Shown one piece after another: positions 33,732-45,754 of a stretch of DNA of 64,000 nt (its first letter is position 1; every line of letters begins with the position of its first letter). The notes beneath the pieces were generated by a model, which was not told the origin of the DNA, searched no databases, and saw only the letters and a program-made list of their open reading frames with translations. The position numbers and the translations under genes were made by a program. This DNA comes from Bidens hawaiensis (lineage: Eukaryota > Streptophyta > Magnoliopsida > Asterales > Asteraceae), in assembly GCA_021521415.1 (NCBI GenBank), contig JAIQDT010001955.1:117076-181075 (forward strand), read 5' to 3'.

Positions 33732-35897
33732 GAGAAATATGCAATTTGCCTCCCTGGGTTATATCGTCGCTGGATGGAATAGCCACTGAAAAAGAATTTG
33801 CGAATGTTGCGCCACTGTGTTTCTCCGGCGGGTTCTTCTGACCTCTGCCGTCAGTTGACCATCAGTTGACTGTTGGTATTTTAGTAATAATACCAACATA
33901 TTAAGGGTATTTTAGTAATCTTCTTCTAATAAATTATAAATATAATAATAGTAATAATATAATAATAATAACAATAATATTAAAAATAATAATACTCATC
34001 TTCATCATCAGCTAACAACAACAGCAGCAGATCATCATCATTTTCATCATCAGCTCATCTTCAAATCATCAACCTCAAACATACTTGTTCCTCAACCCCT
34101 AGATTTCATCACTCAAACCCTCAAATCTCTCAAATCTCACCACCAATCGCTTCAATAATTCAACCACCGCACCCATAAATCATTCCGATCAAAACCCCTA
34201 ACCTTCGGCACCACGCCGCCGCCACGGCAACCACCGTCGCCATGGATTCCAGCCATCACGTTTTTCCGGCCATCATACCGCCGCCATGGATTCCGGCTAT
34301 CTCGTTTTTCCGGTGAAGAGTTTATAAGAAAATGATTTGTTTGATTGTTTTAGGGTAAAATGTTTACTAAAAAACTGTTCGTTTTGGTTGTTTTCGGGGT
34401 CGTTTCGGGTGGAAAGTTTACAAAAAATGGTTCGTTCGGTTGTTTTCGTGTGAAAAGTTTACAAAAAATATGTTTGTTTTCGGGGTCGGTTCGGGTGAAA
34501 AGTTTACTAAAAAACGGTTCGTGTAGTTGTTTTCGGGTGAAAAGTTTACTAAAAAACGGCGCGTTTGTTTGTTTTCGGGTGAAAAGTTTACTAAAAACGG
34601 CGCGTTTCGTTGTTTTCGGGCGAAAAGTTTACTAAAAACGGCGCGTTTCGTTGTTTTCGGGCGAAAAGTTTACTAAAAAACGGCCCGTTTGGTTGTTTTC
34701 GAGCGAAAAGTTTACTAAAAAACGGCGCGTTTCGTTGTTTTCGAGTTAAAATTTTACTAAAAAACGGCGCGTTTCGTTTGTTTTCGGGCAAAAAGTTTAC
34801 TAAAAAACGGCGCATTTCGTTGTTTTCGAGTGAAATGTTTACTAAAAAACGGCGCGTTTTGTTGTTTTCGGGTGAAAGGTTTACTAAAAAACGGCGCGTT
34901 TCGTTGTTTTCGGGTGAAAAGTTTACTAAAAAACGGTGCGTTTGGTTGTTTTCGGGCGAAAAGTTTACTAAAAAACGGCCCGTTTGTTTGTTTTCGGGCG
35001 AAAAGTTTACTTGTTTCGTTGTTTTCAGGTGAAAAGTTTACTAAAAAACGGAGCGTTTGGTTGTTTTCGGGAGAAAAATTTACTAAAAAACGGCCCGTTT
35101 GTTTGTTTTCGGGCGAAAAGTTTACTAGAAAACGGCGCGTTTCGTTCTTTTCGGGCGAAAAGTTTACTAAAAAACGGCCCGTTTGGTTGTTTTCGGGCGA
35201 AAAGTTTACTAAAAAACAACGCGTTTCGTTCTTTTCTGGCGAAAAGTTTACTAAAAAAACGGCCCGTTTGGTTGTTTTCGGGCGAAAAGTTTACTAAAAA
35301 CGGCGCGTTTCGTTGTGTTTTCGGGTGAAAAGTTTACTAAAAAATGGCGCATTTCATTGTTTTCAGGTGGAAAGTTTACTAAAAAAACTGCTCGTTTGGT
35401 TATTTTCGGGCGAAAAGTTTAGTAAAAAACGGTTCGTTTCGGGTGAAAAGTTTAAAAATATGATGATTTTAATGATATAGATATGATGATTATAATGATA
35501 TATATGATGATTATGAGGATAAAGATATGGAAAATGGATATAGGAAGAAATTGATGATGAGGATGAGAAATTCTTTAATGAAAAGAAGGAATATATATTT
35601 CATATAGTATAAGTATAAACAAACATTTGTTCAGTTCAAACGGTAAGTTTTGTTTGTTGTTAACCGAAAAGTTGGGGGTTCGAACCCCGGCTGCTACACA
35701 ATTTGAAAGAAATTTTTGATTTAATTATAAGCTCATGGGTAAAATGGTCATTTCAACCTTTTTTGTCAGTCAACTGACGGCAAGGGCACAAACTGACCCG
35801 CCGGAGAAACACAGTGGCTCAACATTCACAAATTCTTTTTCAATGGTTATTTCATACAGCGATGATATAACCCAGGGAGGCAAATTACAGATTTCTC
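33732..35897. mobile_element. Mutator-like (MULE) element with long TIRs and captured DNA, 2,166 bp
   Basis: A perfect 9-bp duplication TAAAGAAAA flanks it (33723-33731, 35898-35906). The terminal inverted repeats are about 130 bp, opening GAGAAATATGCAATTTGCCT and (reverse complement) GAGAAATCTGTAATTTGCCT and sharing CACTGTGTTTCTCCGGCGGG. No MURA transposase is present. Inside the left TIR, 34,010-34,320 resembles a plant gene leader and first exon (CT-rich, then CCGCCGCCACGG), suggesting Pack-MULE-style capture. The rest is the minisatellite at 34,345-35,450. Confidence 0.87.
34345..35450 (+). repeat. Minisatellite, about 26 units of 42 bp, inside the MULE
   Basis: Units carry GTTTACTAAAAAACGGCGCG followed by TTTCGTTGTTTTCGGGCGAA. 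The spacing is mostly 42 bp, a multiple of three, so every forward frame stays open over several units (for example FSGEKFTKKRRVSL or CFRVKSLLKNGAF repeats). Variation lies mainly in the GGCGCG/GGCCCG/GGTTCG position. I treat the reading frames as by-products. Confidence 0.93.
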
Positions 35898-35906
35898 TAA
35901 AGAAAA

Positions 35907-36219
35907 AAAGGCACAATGTCAAGAAAAAAAGACACAATAAATGACGAAAATAACACAATGATAAACAAAAGGAGAAAATGATCTTTTTCACTCACCATTA
36001 TTTTTTTTAGAACGAGAAAGACGATAAAAACATTTTTGTGTTTTTACTTTTGAGTTATGATTTTTTTATTAATTTTTTAAAGGTTTTTTGTGTGACTCTT
36101 AAAAATATGTGTTTGACACATAGAATAATTTGACTCAGTTTTTTATGGACTATAATTTATTATAATAATAACTTTTTTCCAACATTTTATTATTTTATTT
36201 ACTTTCTACATTTTATCCT
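35907..36219. other. Intergenic sequence between MULE and inverted repeat
   Basis: It continues the GACACAATG-rich simple repeat interrupted by the MULE, then AT-rich DNA. No gene was recognised. Confidence 0.4.
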
Positions 36220-37380
36220 CCGTATTACGGGAGTTGTTTTATATTGTTTATTCTAATATTTATTTATTTTTTGAATTTATATTTTTTTATTGTATGAAAG
36301 TTAATAATATACTTATAGTTTGATGATAAATTGTTTCACAAATAAATGAGATGTTATAACCCGGTTTAAAAGCTATATGGTTTTGATGATACCCAAGACC
36401 CGTTTATTCTTTTTACTATAAAATTGGTTTTTTAATTATAAATAATATTTATGAAAGTTAATGACCCGTTTATTTTTTTTACTATCAAATTGGTTTTTTA
36501 ATTTAAATAATATATATATCTTTTTTTAGAATAACTAAGATATTAATTTTTATTATATCCTATTTTATAGGATTTTTACATCAATAATTTGGTGAGAATA
36601 ATTTTTAATTTCATGAGATGTTATAACCCGTTTATGGAATATCTGGGTTTGGTAAGACCCATACCCATGAATTCGGGTCAAATGCATGAGAAGTCTCCAT
36701 TTAAAAATCAAGCAAATCTGGTGACTCCAAAAAAAGGGGGGAGCGACCACATCGCGACACGTAGGATTTTTATGTCTTCGTTTATATATATTATAGATTC
36801 TAAATGTTGATTCTTTTGGATATTTTTTTCATAATAATTACTTTCGTTTTTCGCTCATAAATCACAATAAGTTATTAATAAATATCTATAATAAACGAAA
36901 CCTTTAAAAACTATTTGATTGCTCCTTACGTTTTCTTAAGCCATCAAATTGCATTATTTGTAAATGAAGGTTTCTCATGCATTTGACCCGAATTCATGAG
37001 TATGGGTCTCAACAAACCCAGATATTCCTTAAACGGGTTATAACATCTCATTAAATTAAAAATTAATCTTACCAAATATTTGAAATAAAAAATCCTTTAT
37101 ATAGGGATATACTAAAAATTAATATATGATTTCTTTAAATATATATATATATATATATTATTTATAATTAAAAACAATTTTATAGTAAAATAAAATAAAC
37201 GGGTCATTAGTCTCACCAAACCCAAATAGCTTTTAAACTAGGTTATAACATCTTATTTATTTGTGAAACTTTTTCATCATCAAATGCTAAGTATATTAAT
37301 AACTTCTGTATAATAAATAAAATAAAAATCTAAAAAATATATAAATATTATAAACGAATAATGTACAACAAACCCCATAG
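36220..37380. repeat. Large inverted repeat (foldback structure), arms about 400-480 bp
   Basis: The left arm (about 36,240-36,718) is the reverse complement of the right arm (about 36,947-37,370) around a 230-bp loop. Shared landmarks include GAGATGTTATAACCCG, ATCTGGGTTTGGTAAGACCC and TCGGGTCAAATGCATGAGAA. Each arm itself contains two copies of the GAGATGTTATAACCC block. No ORF fits and no target duplication was identified. It could be a foldback transposon or an inverted duplication. Confidence 0.8.
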
Positions 37381-38195
37381 TAATTAAAAAATCATGTTAT
37401 AATCTTTAATAGGTTATCAATCTACTCGAAAAAACCATGTTGTATTATATAAATTATAAAATATATTTCTTACTTATTAATCTGTTTGTAGTGTTATATA
37501 AATATAAAAATATATATAAAACAAAAGGTTACAGGTTGATGAAATATTTTTATTCTCTCTAATGTTTGATCCAGAAGCAAAAGTTTCCAATGTATTCAAA
37601 TTTCATCTTCTACTAACCAAACATGTTTTTGAAATGAATGTTTTCCTATTCTAATTTTATTTCCAAGGATTTCTTTGAACTAAACAGACCTTAAATGTTC
37701 AAGACTGAGATTGTCTCTCGTCGTTTTTATCCCATTATATCAAGCAAACGACACCCTTTTATTTTAAATAATGCGTCTACTTTTCACGTGAGGGAATTAA
37801 AAAAAAACGTGAGAGGATCTTATTATTAGTATTTTTATTTTGATAATTATGTCAGTTTTAATTTAAATGATCTTTTAGATTAATCAAGAAGATTAACTTT
37901 ACCCAAAAGCAAAATATCAAGGATCTTTCTCATTAATGCACATCTATACTGTGAAATAGACCTTGTACATATTGTGAACAAGTTTGGATGGAGATATGTA
38001 TGTGTATATTTCATGAAAATTAAGATATTGATCGTGACATGTATTGGTTGATGTGGCTCAATAACATTTACACATATTTTAACAAAAAAAATTTCATTAT
38101 TAGCAAGTTTATAGATAATTTTTTTAATAGAAATTTGATTCATTGACGGGTCACTGACTCATCCGATTATATGCATTCCATCGTTAGGAGTGAAA

Positions 38196-38692
38196 TTACA
38201 CTAAGAGGCTGTTTGTAAATCTTGTGTTGGATCATTAAGGTGTCTGACTGATTAAGAGGTAGTCTCTGAATCATTTAGAATGTCTATGAACCTTAACCAT
38301 TAAGATGCTTCATGGATTGATTAAGAGGTAGCCGATAAATCATTCACAATGTCTACGAATCAAATCTTGTACTGAATCATTAAGATGTCTGGTTGATTAA
38401 AAGGTACATGTCTATGAAACTTAACCATTAAGATGTTTCATGGACTGATTAAGAGGTAGCCGTTGAATCGTTTATAATGTCTATGAATCAAAATTTGTGC
38501 CAATCATTAAGATGTTTGACTGATTAAGAGGTAGCTTCTGAATCATTTAGCATGTATATGAAACTAGACCATTAATATGTAGCATGTATCATTAAGATCT
38601 GTCTTTTTAATAAATCAAACACATTATATCTTTAACTAATTCAAATGTAGTATCTTATTAAGATGCTATCAAACAACCCCTTAATATGTATT
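38196..38692. repeat. MITE-like repeat with iterated GATTAAGAGG / GAATCATT motifs
   Basis: The ends AGAGGCTGTTTG and (reverse complement) AAGGGGTTGTTTG are similar inverted termini. The body repeats CATTAAGATGTCTG and GATTAAGAGGTAGC three to four times. I recall such elements as common in composite genomes, but that is memory only. The 5' part is shared with copy A (11,583-11,735). Confidence 0.6.
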
Positions 38693-38699
38693 TGTTGGG

Positions 38700-40630
38700 A
38701 TGTAAAATTTGTTGTTGATATGTTGTTTTATAAATGATGAATACTACTATTACCCTTAGATATAATAAATAAGTAATCTGGATTGTCACAGGTTAACTTC
38801 TCTTGCAGTTGGTTTTTTTGTTTCCGCATTTCTTTCATAATTAATATCGAATATTAATTCTAAATATTAAAACTCATTAAAGGCCTAGTAGTAGAGACAA
38901 AACATTAAAAATCCTACGCTCAAGTCTCCAGAAGCAAAAAGAAATTTGCCTTTAGATAAAGAATGAAATTATGTCTTATCTTAAAATATAGTTTTATAAT
39001 TTTTAAATCTTCATTTTCTTAATAAATGATACCATCCAACATGTAAATCTTCATATATATTGTTGGTTTACAATAGGTTCGATTTATTCAACGTATTTGA
39101 TTACAATGAACACTTTTATTAGTTTTAACGATTATATCTTGGGTACCCTTGTATCTTTTACGAATAAAGTCAGAGTCTAAATTCTGGCATTATGGTATAA
39201 GTTATTTTAAGTAAATGAAAATAGGTGTGTGAGTCATCATTCAAAAAAAACAAAAAAATAAAACCTTAAATATGCAAAGGAAATAGTCAAGTTCGCCCCA
39301 ACCATTATAGTGGCCTAAAGCAAATAAGAAATACGAGACCCTTTTTAAACAAAAATAGATTAGTTGTTTTCAAATTTATTTTCATAAGCTAATTAATAAA
39401 TGAATAAGCCTAAGAAATTTATTTCATAACATAAGCTAATTAATAAATGTTAATATTAGATTTGTTTATTAAAAAATCCAACAAAAATAAAAATGTATTG
39501 AAACACGTACGACATGAAAGTAACTTAATTTGAGATATTGAATATCATTTTGGGGACAACAACACATGATTGACATTTTCATCACGAACATTTACAATTA
39601 TAATGTTAATATATTTCCTGTTTTTTGAGAAACAAGAATGAACATCTTAACTAATATGATGTAGAATTTTAATCCTTTAATTGCTACAATTGGAAACAAT
39701 TGTATATTTAGTTTATTTTATTAATCTTTTTGTCAAGAAAAATGAAATGTAAGTAGTAAATAAGATATTGATTGAATTCCTTTTTATATTATTTTTTTAG
39801 AAAAGTAAATGTAATTGGAAAACTGATAATAAAACTAGATAATATTGGAATTTTAGTTCCTAATTTTTATTTTAAGATAAATGAAATGCTAATAAAAAAT
39901 TATTGATTGAATTCTTTTTTAGAAAAATAAATGTATCTGAAAAAATATACGATAAAGTCATAAAACTAAAACAAAAGATCCAAAAGAACAAAAATTGAGT
40001 AAAACAAGAGACTCGAGCCCTGGTCTAGAGATCTATTACTCAACCTGAACACAAGCGTAGTATTTTCTCACTGCCACTACACTAGAGCATTGGCAATTGC
40101 TTATTTGATCAACTTAATAATTATGCACACATACACACACATTTATGACATAAATTTTTAATAAAACTGAGGTAAAAAAATTTAGAGGCTCAAAGCCCTA
40201 GCTTTGGTTTGTATAGTATTGATTGAGATGTTGTGGTCTAATCAAAAATAAGATTAAAATAGTGTCCTATTTACCTTAAACTTGTTAGGGTAAGAAGGGT
40301 GTCAAACCACGAGGAATAAGTGGTTAGTGTGCAGTAATAGTTTGGGGTGCTGATCACACTAGCAATTGATTTGAATTAGCAACCACTTAACAGGTTAAAA
40401 ACAATTCAAGTAAAAGCTTATGTTAGAAGAAACGTATTCAAGACTAAATCAAGACTTGGTATAACTTAGATTTTGAATTATCTTGTTTATATGAATTACG
40501 TACTTTGTATTTGCTTTATTTGAAATAATAATTAAATATAGATATTGTCATTTTTAATTATTGCATGATAGTACATTGTGAGTTGTGAGCAATCAGTTAG
40601 CTCCTCGGCATTTTTCGCCTTAGGTTGGGA
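38700..40630. other. AT-rich region specific to copy B
   Basis: No coding sequence was recognised. Around 40,250-40,450 a less AT-rich block (GTCAAACCACGAGGAATAAG) resembles dispersed retrotransposon debris, but no LTR or domain is recognisable. Confidence 0.35.
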
Positions 40631-41169
40631 TGTGACACCATTGGGCTACAAATCATTTGGCTTCTGAAATTCATCTAATCCTTACTTTATAGGACGTAAA
40701 CTTGCATAACTTTGGTTGAGATAAACACCTAAACACCATATGTCGAATGGTATTAGACTTGGATAAGACTGTCTTTCCAAGTGATAAGAAACCAAATTCC
40801 ATAAAAAACAAAATTTGTTAGAAAAATCTATTTCTCAAAAGTACCTTTTAATAGGATTAGACTATCATCTTTGTTACCAAAGGCTAATTCTTTGTGAGAA
40901 GTCTCGTTTATGATAGAGCTAGTTCCATCTTTGAATCTTTGTTACCCAATTTTATTTTTATTAAATTTAGTATCAAGGAAAGTGTCTATGTATGTATAAT
41001 GATGACTTATAAAATAGTTTTTAGTTATTGATCGAATATGAATGAAAACATTGATTTTTTTTTCTTTGAACGACTAATAAAATAATTTAATTAAAACTAG
41101 CAAGATGCTAGACACATTAATACATAACCAAAACAGATATTACACCAAAATGCTACATACTTGAGTGGC

Positions 41170-41173
<4 letters not shown>

Positions 41174-41224
<51 letters not shown>
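41174..41224. repeat. (TA)n microsatellite
   Basis: About 25 TA dinucleotides. Copy A has only a short CATACATG stretch at the same place (about 13,485), so the tract expanded in one copy. Confidence 0.95.
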
Positions 41225-41227
<3 letters not shown>

Positions 41228-42072
41228 ATTCTCCATATGCATATTATTATTTGTAAAGTATGTAATACATTATGCCGTTCCTTTTTTTTTTGGTATGGTG
41301 GTAGGAGCATTCCTATCATATTCTCTATCTTTAAATTCAAAATTACATAAAATAACATTACATTTTTTTTTTCAATTAAATAATACTTTTATACATTTAT
41401 TATTACAATTTCTATTTCCTTCACTTATAACCACCTTCAAAATATATTAAAAATTATAAGGGGTGAATATTAGTTTTTCAAATACACAGAAAAATCACTA
41501 CATTTTCTTAAAGATAAAAACTTTTCACTCACAACAACCTAAATCACCTTTGAAATTATAAAAACATCCTTCACATGGATAGGGGATTGAATGAGAATGC
41601 TCTTAAATGGTTAAGGTGTGAAATAATATGTCAAAAATCTAAACTTTTTATTGTGCATCAGTTTGTTTTTTTAAACCCTTTATTGTATAACATTTTGTCG
41701 TTTAAAAAAGTAAATAAATTACTTACTACATCATTATTAAATTTTTGAATATGCATAACCAAGAAATTAATTTTTATTCTAAAATAATTTTTGTTTGGTT
41801 GGACATGAAAATGAAAAGCTTCAAAATCCTACGCTACTAATAAAAAAAACTGTTGAGGCTTGTGTCAAACCTACATCCACTCCTAGGCACCTAGCCTAAT
41901 TTTTCATCCTAATTCTTAATCTCTTATTTCGTTCAAGCCTACATTCACTCCTAGCCTAATTTCCCCTTTTAATTCTTAATCTCTTATTTCGTTCATCGTA
42001 GTTATCCATGGGTTATGAGTGAAAACCATTTTATCAATTGTGTTATAACATAGTTGAATGATTTTTTTTCAT

Positions 42073-43149
42073 TATTTGTCTAACAAGTAGATTGTGATTT
42101 GTAACACTTATGAACATAATAATCTACTTTAGCGTGTGTTTAATATATCTATTTTAAAACTGAGATTTAACTTGTAGAACGGAAGAAAACATTTAATTAA
42201 TTAATTAATTAATTACTTGGGTTGACCATCCTTGAGTAAATTGTTACGGAAAAAAAATAACAATAAAAAAAAGAGAAGTCTTGAAGATAATATGCAATTA
42301 AAGAAAAGGTCCTTCGGTATTCTTGAAAAAGCTTAGTTTAAGGATAACAAAACAACACCATTAATTAGCATGCAATACATATTTACTTTTTTTACTTTTT
42401 ACCTTTTTAGTTAAAAAAATCTCGAGCATCTTATTATTTTCCACAAATAAAATTTGCAGTAACTCAAATGATTTATTTCCATTTGAATTAGTCAAACATA
42501 ATCTATTTAAGAAATTAAACAAAACTTTTTGGTAACAAATATATATTTAAGAAATTAAATAAAACTTTTTGGTAACAAATATACAACATTTTAATATCAT
42601 TTAAAAATAAATATTGCAATAACTTAAATGCTTTATGTGATGTAAATTAATCAAAATGATACAAATTTTATAAGATAAATTTTAAAGAAAAATATGTTTT
42701 AACACATTTATTGATCTCGTATTTGTTGTCTCCTGTCTTCGTATATTTCATATTCATCACACGTATAACGTAAAATCGTGTTGAATAATATAACGACAAA
42801 CAATAATTAATCCACGATACCACGAATTCATAATATAAATATAAAACTACTCTCTAAAATGCATATATAATCTTACATATGTTGTCTAACTTTGTATTGT
42901 TTATAATTTGTTGCATGCTCAAATATGTAATACGTAATATATACCTAATTATGCAATATAACATAACGTATGAATATTATGCATTATAACAAAGTAAAGT
43001 AGACATAAAAATCCATAATAATTATTATGTATAATATTGCATATTTAATAACATTGAGGAAATCAATGACAAGATCAAATAAATTCTAAAATTACGCAAT
43101 TACATAGTTCAACTTTACATAATTCTCTATATAAAGGGTGCTTTGAGAT
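42073..43149. other. Upstream region of polygalacturonase copy B
   Basis: It matches copy A 20,543-21,904 without the hAT MITE. A 55-bp stretch (TTTAAGAAATTAAACAAAAC and following bases) is tandemly duplicated at 42,505-42,590. The TATA box TCTATATAAAG lies at 43126-43136. Confidence 0.5.
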
Positions 43150-43410
43150 TAGAGGTGCACAAATCGGTTTTTTTGAAAAAACCGGTTCGGTTATTAACCG
43201 AACCGGTTTTTTTCTGGATTAACCGGACCGGTTTTTTTTATCCAGAAAAAAACCGGTTCGGTTAATAACCGGACCGGTTATTAACCGGTTTTTGTCAATG
43301 AAAACTCAAACCGGCCAAACCGGTTTGGACCGGTTTAGAAACCGGTTAGAACCGGTTATTAAACCGGTTTTTTTACAACCGGTTTTTAATAACCGGTCTA
43401 ACCGGTTAAC

Positions 43411-43411
43411 C

Positions 43412-43463
<52 letters not shown>
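43411..43463. repeat. Poly-T tract within the hAT element
   Basis: About 50 consecutive T residues lie next to the AACCGGTT-rich subterminal zone. On the coding strand this is a long A-tract downstream of the transposase stop codon. Confidence 0.9.
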
Positions 43464-43466
<3 letters not shown>

Positions 43467-43490
43467 TTAGGGTTTAGGGTTTAGGGTTTC
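43464..43490. repeat. Short telomere-like repeat (TTTAGGG) inside the hAT
   Basis: About three consecutive TTTAGGG units follow the T-tract. They match the plant telomere repeat but are too short to indicate a former chromosome end. Confidence 0.85.
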
Positions 43491-43651
43491 GTTGTTAGCA
43501 TTCTTTGCTTGGAAGATTAAAAACACATAACTTTCATTTATAGCTTTTACATTAAAAATACAAACATTAAATCGTTATCGCATATTCGTAACTCAAAAAT
43601 ACAAACATTAAAGAATGCTTAGACACGATTACATTAACAAGTTGATGTTTG

Positions 43652-45754
43652 TTACTCATTTTCTTCGCTACCCGATCCCGAGCTATTCCTTAGGTAATCG
43701 TCGTACGCGGCTTCTTCATCGGTCATTGGTTGAGTGTGTCCTTGATTGACCTCGTCTTCATACAAGGCCGCCTCATACTCCATTTCCCCCTCGAGTGAGC
43801 GTTGATGTTGTGCCCTATCTAAAGAGTCCAAGTAATCCTTGTAGCAAATCGACATCTCTACAGCTGGTGGAGTGAGTCGAGTCCTCCTAATCGATATAAC
43901 CCTGCCAGAAACAGAAAAAGCAGACTCCGAAGCTACCGTGGAAGCTTGGACCGTTAGTAAATCTTTGGCCATGGCGGCGAGGATCGGAAACTCATCCTCC
44001 TTACCTCTCCACCAAGCCAGCATATCAAGACTTCTAAATTCATCCGGAGTCATGTGTTTCACAAAGTTGGTACCACCATACCTTCCAAGTTCACTGCTTG
44101 GGGTGTTTACCCTTTGACGTTTACCGGCGTCTTCCCAAATCATGTAGTACATCCCCATTTCAAGGTCGGTTTGGGATTGGGATTGGGCAACAGCTCTTAA
44201 CGAGTCATGAATTTGGGAAGACGACCCGTGTTTTGTAAGGTAAACATCATACATGTTTGCCAAGGTGGTGTTGAAAGCATTCTTTAAAGTTTGGTTATAA
44301 TGGGGGTTTTGATCGTCGTTTAACTCTAGCTCATCACAAATTTTTTCTATTAAAGCTTCAACACCACCAACATTGATGCAAGGGTTTAACGCAGCCGCAC
44401 AGGTCAAAACAGCGGGTAGTTGTTGAAAATATTTTCTAAATTTTTCTTTCATTTTTGCACCCATATCAAAATAAGGTGCACCCCTACAATGAATTTCAGT
44501 CAACTTTGTGCACATGACAGCAATTTTTGGTAAAGCAATGGGGCTTGTTGGATAGTAAACCCCGGATAAACTAGTTGTGCAAGATTTAAAAATTTGAAGA
44601 ACCTCCGTAACGATCTCAATCAATAACCAGTTTCTAGGATCGTACGGTGCACATTTACCCCTATTTGACAAAATTTGATGAAACGCAATTAACGATTGTT
44701 TTTGTTGGATGGCTTTCTCAAACATTTCACAAGTCGAGTTCCATCTTGTTGGACAATCCCAATTAGGCCCCAACCATTGACAGTTAGCTTCTTCACAAAA
44801 TTTTTTGTATCTTGAAAATGTTGAATTGTTGCTAAAAACATCTCGTAACATTCTTTTAAAATTGTTTCTTTGCGTTTCGATCACGTTTAACCCATCTTGC
44901 ACGGCCAAGTTGATAATATGTGCAATGCATCGGCTATGAAAAAACGCTCCATCACAGATAGGTTTATACTTTAATTTTAAATGGCCAACCGCGGCCGTAT
45001 TGTTGGACGCGTTATCAAACGATATTGAAAAGATTTTATCTTCAATCTTGTATTGTCGAATGACTTTATCCAAGAGTTTAAAAATATTTCTACCCGTGTG
45101 CGGGTAATCAAACAATTGAAACGCAACGGTTCGTTTCATCATTTGCCACGACCGGGGGTCAACCCAATGAGCCGTCACACAAATGTATGAGTCGGGCGAA
45201 CCATTAGGTACCGACCACACATCCGTTGTTAAGTTCACACCAGTTTGTAAGTTTGAAAAGTATGAAATTAGTTCGGATTTAGCGTTTTTCCATGCTTTAA
45301 GACAATCTCTTCTAAGGGTCGAACGACTTACGTGTTGGTAGCGTGGTTGAACATACTTTTGCATCATCTCCGTGAATTGAGGGTTGTCGAAGTGGTTGAA
45401 AGGAAGTGATTGTTGAATCACAAAGTTGCCAAACTGTTGACGTACCGCTTCAAGGTCGTACGTAAACACCGTTCCTTGATTCGTCATCTCCGGCTGCGAA
45501 CTACTTCCGGATTCGTCCTTCAAGACCTTGCAAGAGGGCTTTTCTACATGAGCTCTTAAACTGGAGTTTGCTTCTTTGTTATAAAACTTCAAACAATGTT
45601 TGCATCTAGCTTTTTGGGTTCCGTTAGACATTTCGCATAGGTCGAAATGTTGCCAAATATCTTGGTTTCGTTTCGTGGGGATGACCCGAACGACGGTTTC
45701 TCCCGTGTTCGAGGCACCCATGTTGACCGATGAAGCAGCACTTTGGGAGGCCAT
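43652..45754 (-). CDS. hAT-family transposase, 700 aa, single uninterrupted exon
   Basis: This transposase would cut and reinsert the surrounding element by binding its AACCGGTT-rich ends. Domains in order: a BED-type zinc finger (about 30-78; C51, C54, H69, C75), then an RNase-H-like catalytic core. The core shows TTDVW (D178), SFDNA (D247) and the RCIAH motif (about 275-279). The C-terminal hAT dimerisation region (about 575-645) contains WW, ASESAFSVSGRVISIRRTRL and TPPAVEMSICYKDYL. The tail is acidic. Length and layout fit plant Ac-like transposases, and I see no frameshift or stop. The start is the first ATG of the ORF, 558 bases inside the element's 5' end. Whether it is expressed cannot be read from sequence. 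Confidence 0.93.
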   Translation of the reverse strand: MASQSAASSVNMGASNTGETVVRVIPTKRNQDIWQHFDLCEMSNGTQKARCKHCLKFYNKEANSSLRAHVEKPSCKVLKDESGSSSQPEMTNQGTVFTYDLEAVRQQFGNFVIQQSLPFNHFDNPQFTEMMQKYVQPRYQHVSRSTLRRDCLKAWKNAKSELISYFSNLQTGVNLTTDVWSVPNGSPDSYICVTAHWVDPRSWQMMKRTVAFQLFDYPHTGRNIFKLLDKVIRQYKIEDKIFSISFDNASNNTAAVGHLKLKYKPICDGAFFHSRCIAHIINLAVQDGLNVIETQRNNFKRMLRDVFSNNSTFSRYKKFCEEANCQWLGPNWDCPTRWNSTCEMFEKAIQQKQSLIAFHQILSNRGKCAPYDPRNWLLIEIVTEVLQIFKSCTTSLSGVYYPTSPIALPKIAVMCTKLTEIHCRGAPYFDMGAKMKEKFRKYFQQLPAVLTCAAALNPCINVGGVEALIEKICDELELNDDQNPHYNQTLKNAFNTTLANMYDVYLTKHGSSSQIHDSLRAVAQSQSQTDLEMGMYYMIWEDAGKRQRVNTPSSELGRYGGTNFVKHMTPDEFRSLDMLAWWRGKEDEFPILAAMAKDLLTVQASTVASESAFSVSGRVISIRRTRLTPPAVEMSICYKDYLDSLDRAQHQRSLEGEMEYEAALYEDEVNQGHTQPMTDEEAAYDDYLRNSSGSGSEENE

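Noticed and set aside
34360..35328. Several 70-155-codon ORFs on both strands
   Set aside because: All are translations of the 42-bp minisatellite, whose period is a multiple of three.
35640..35705. tRNA-like GGTTCGAACCCC motif preceded by TTGTTAACC
   Set aside because: It looks like a T-arm/B-box, but no acceptor, D-arm or paired anticodon stem can be drawn; it lies within the MULE.
41165..41450. ORFs rich in Ile/Tyr around 41,170-41,360 on both strands
   Set aside because: They are translations of the (TA)n microsatellite with low-complexity extensions.
43464..43490. Internal telomere or chromosome-fusion site
   Set aside because: Only about three TTTAGGG units, inside a transposon; too short to support such an event.
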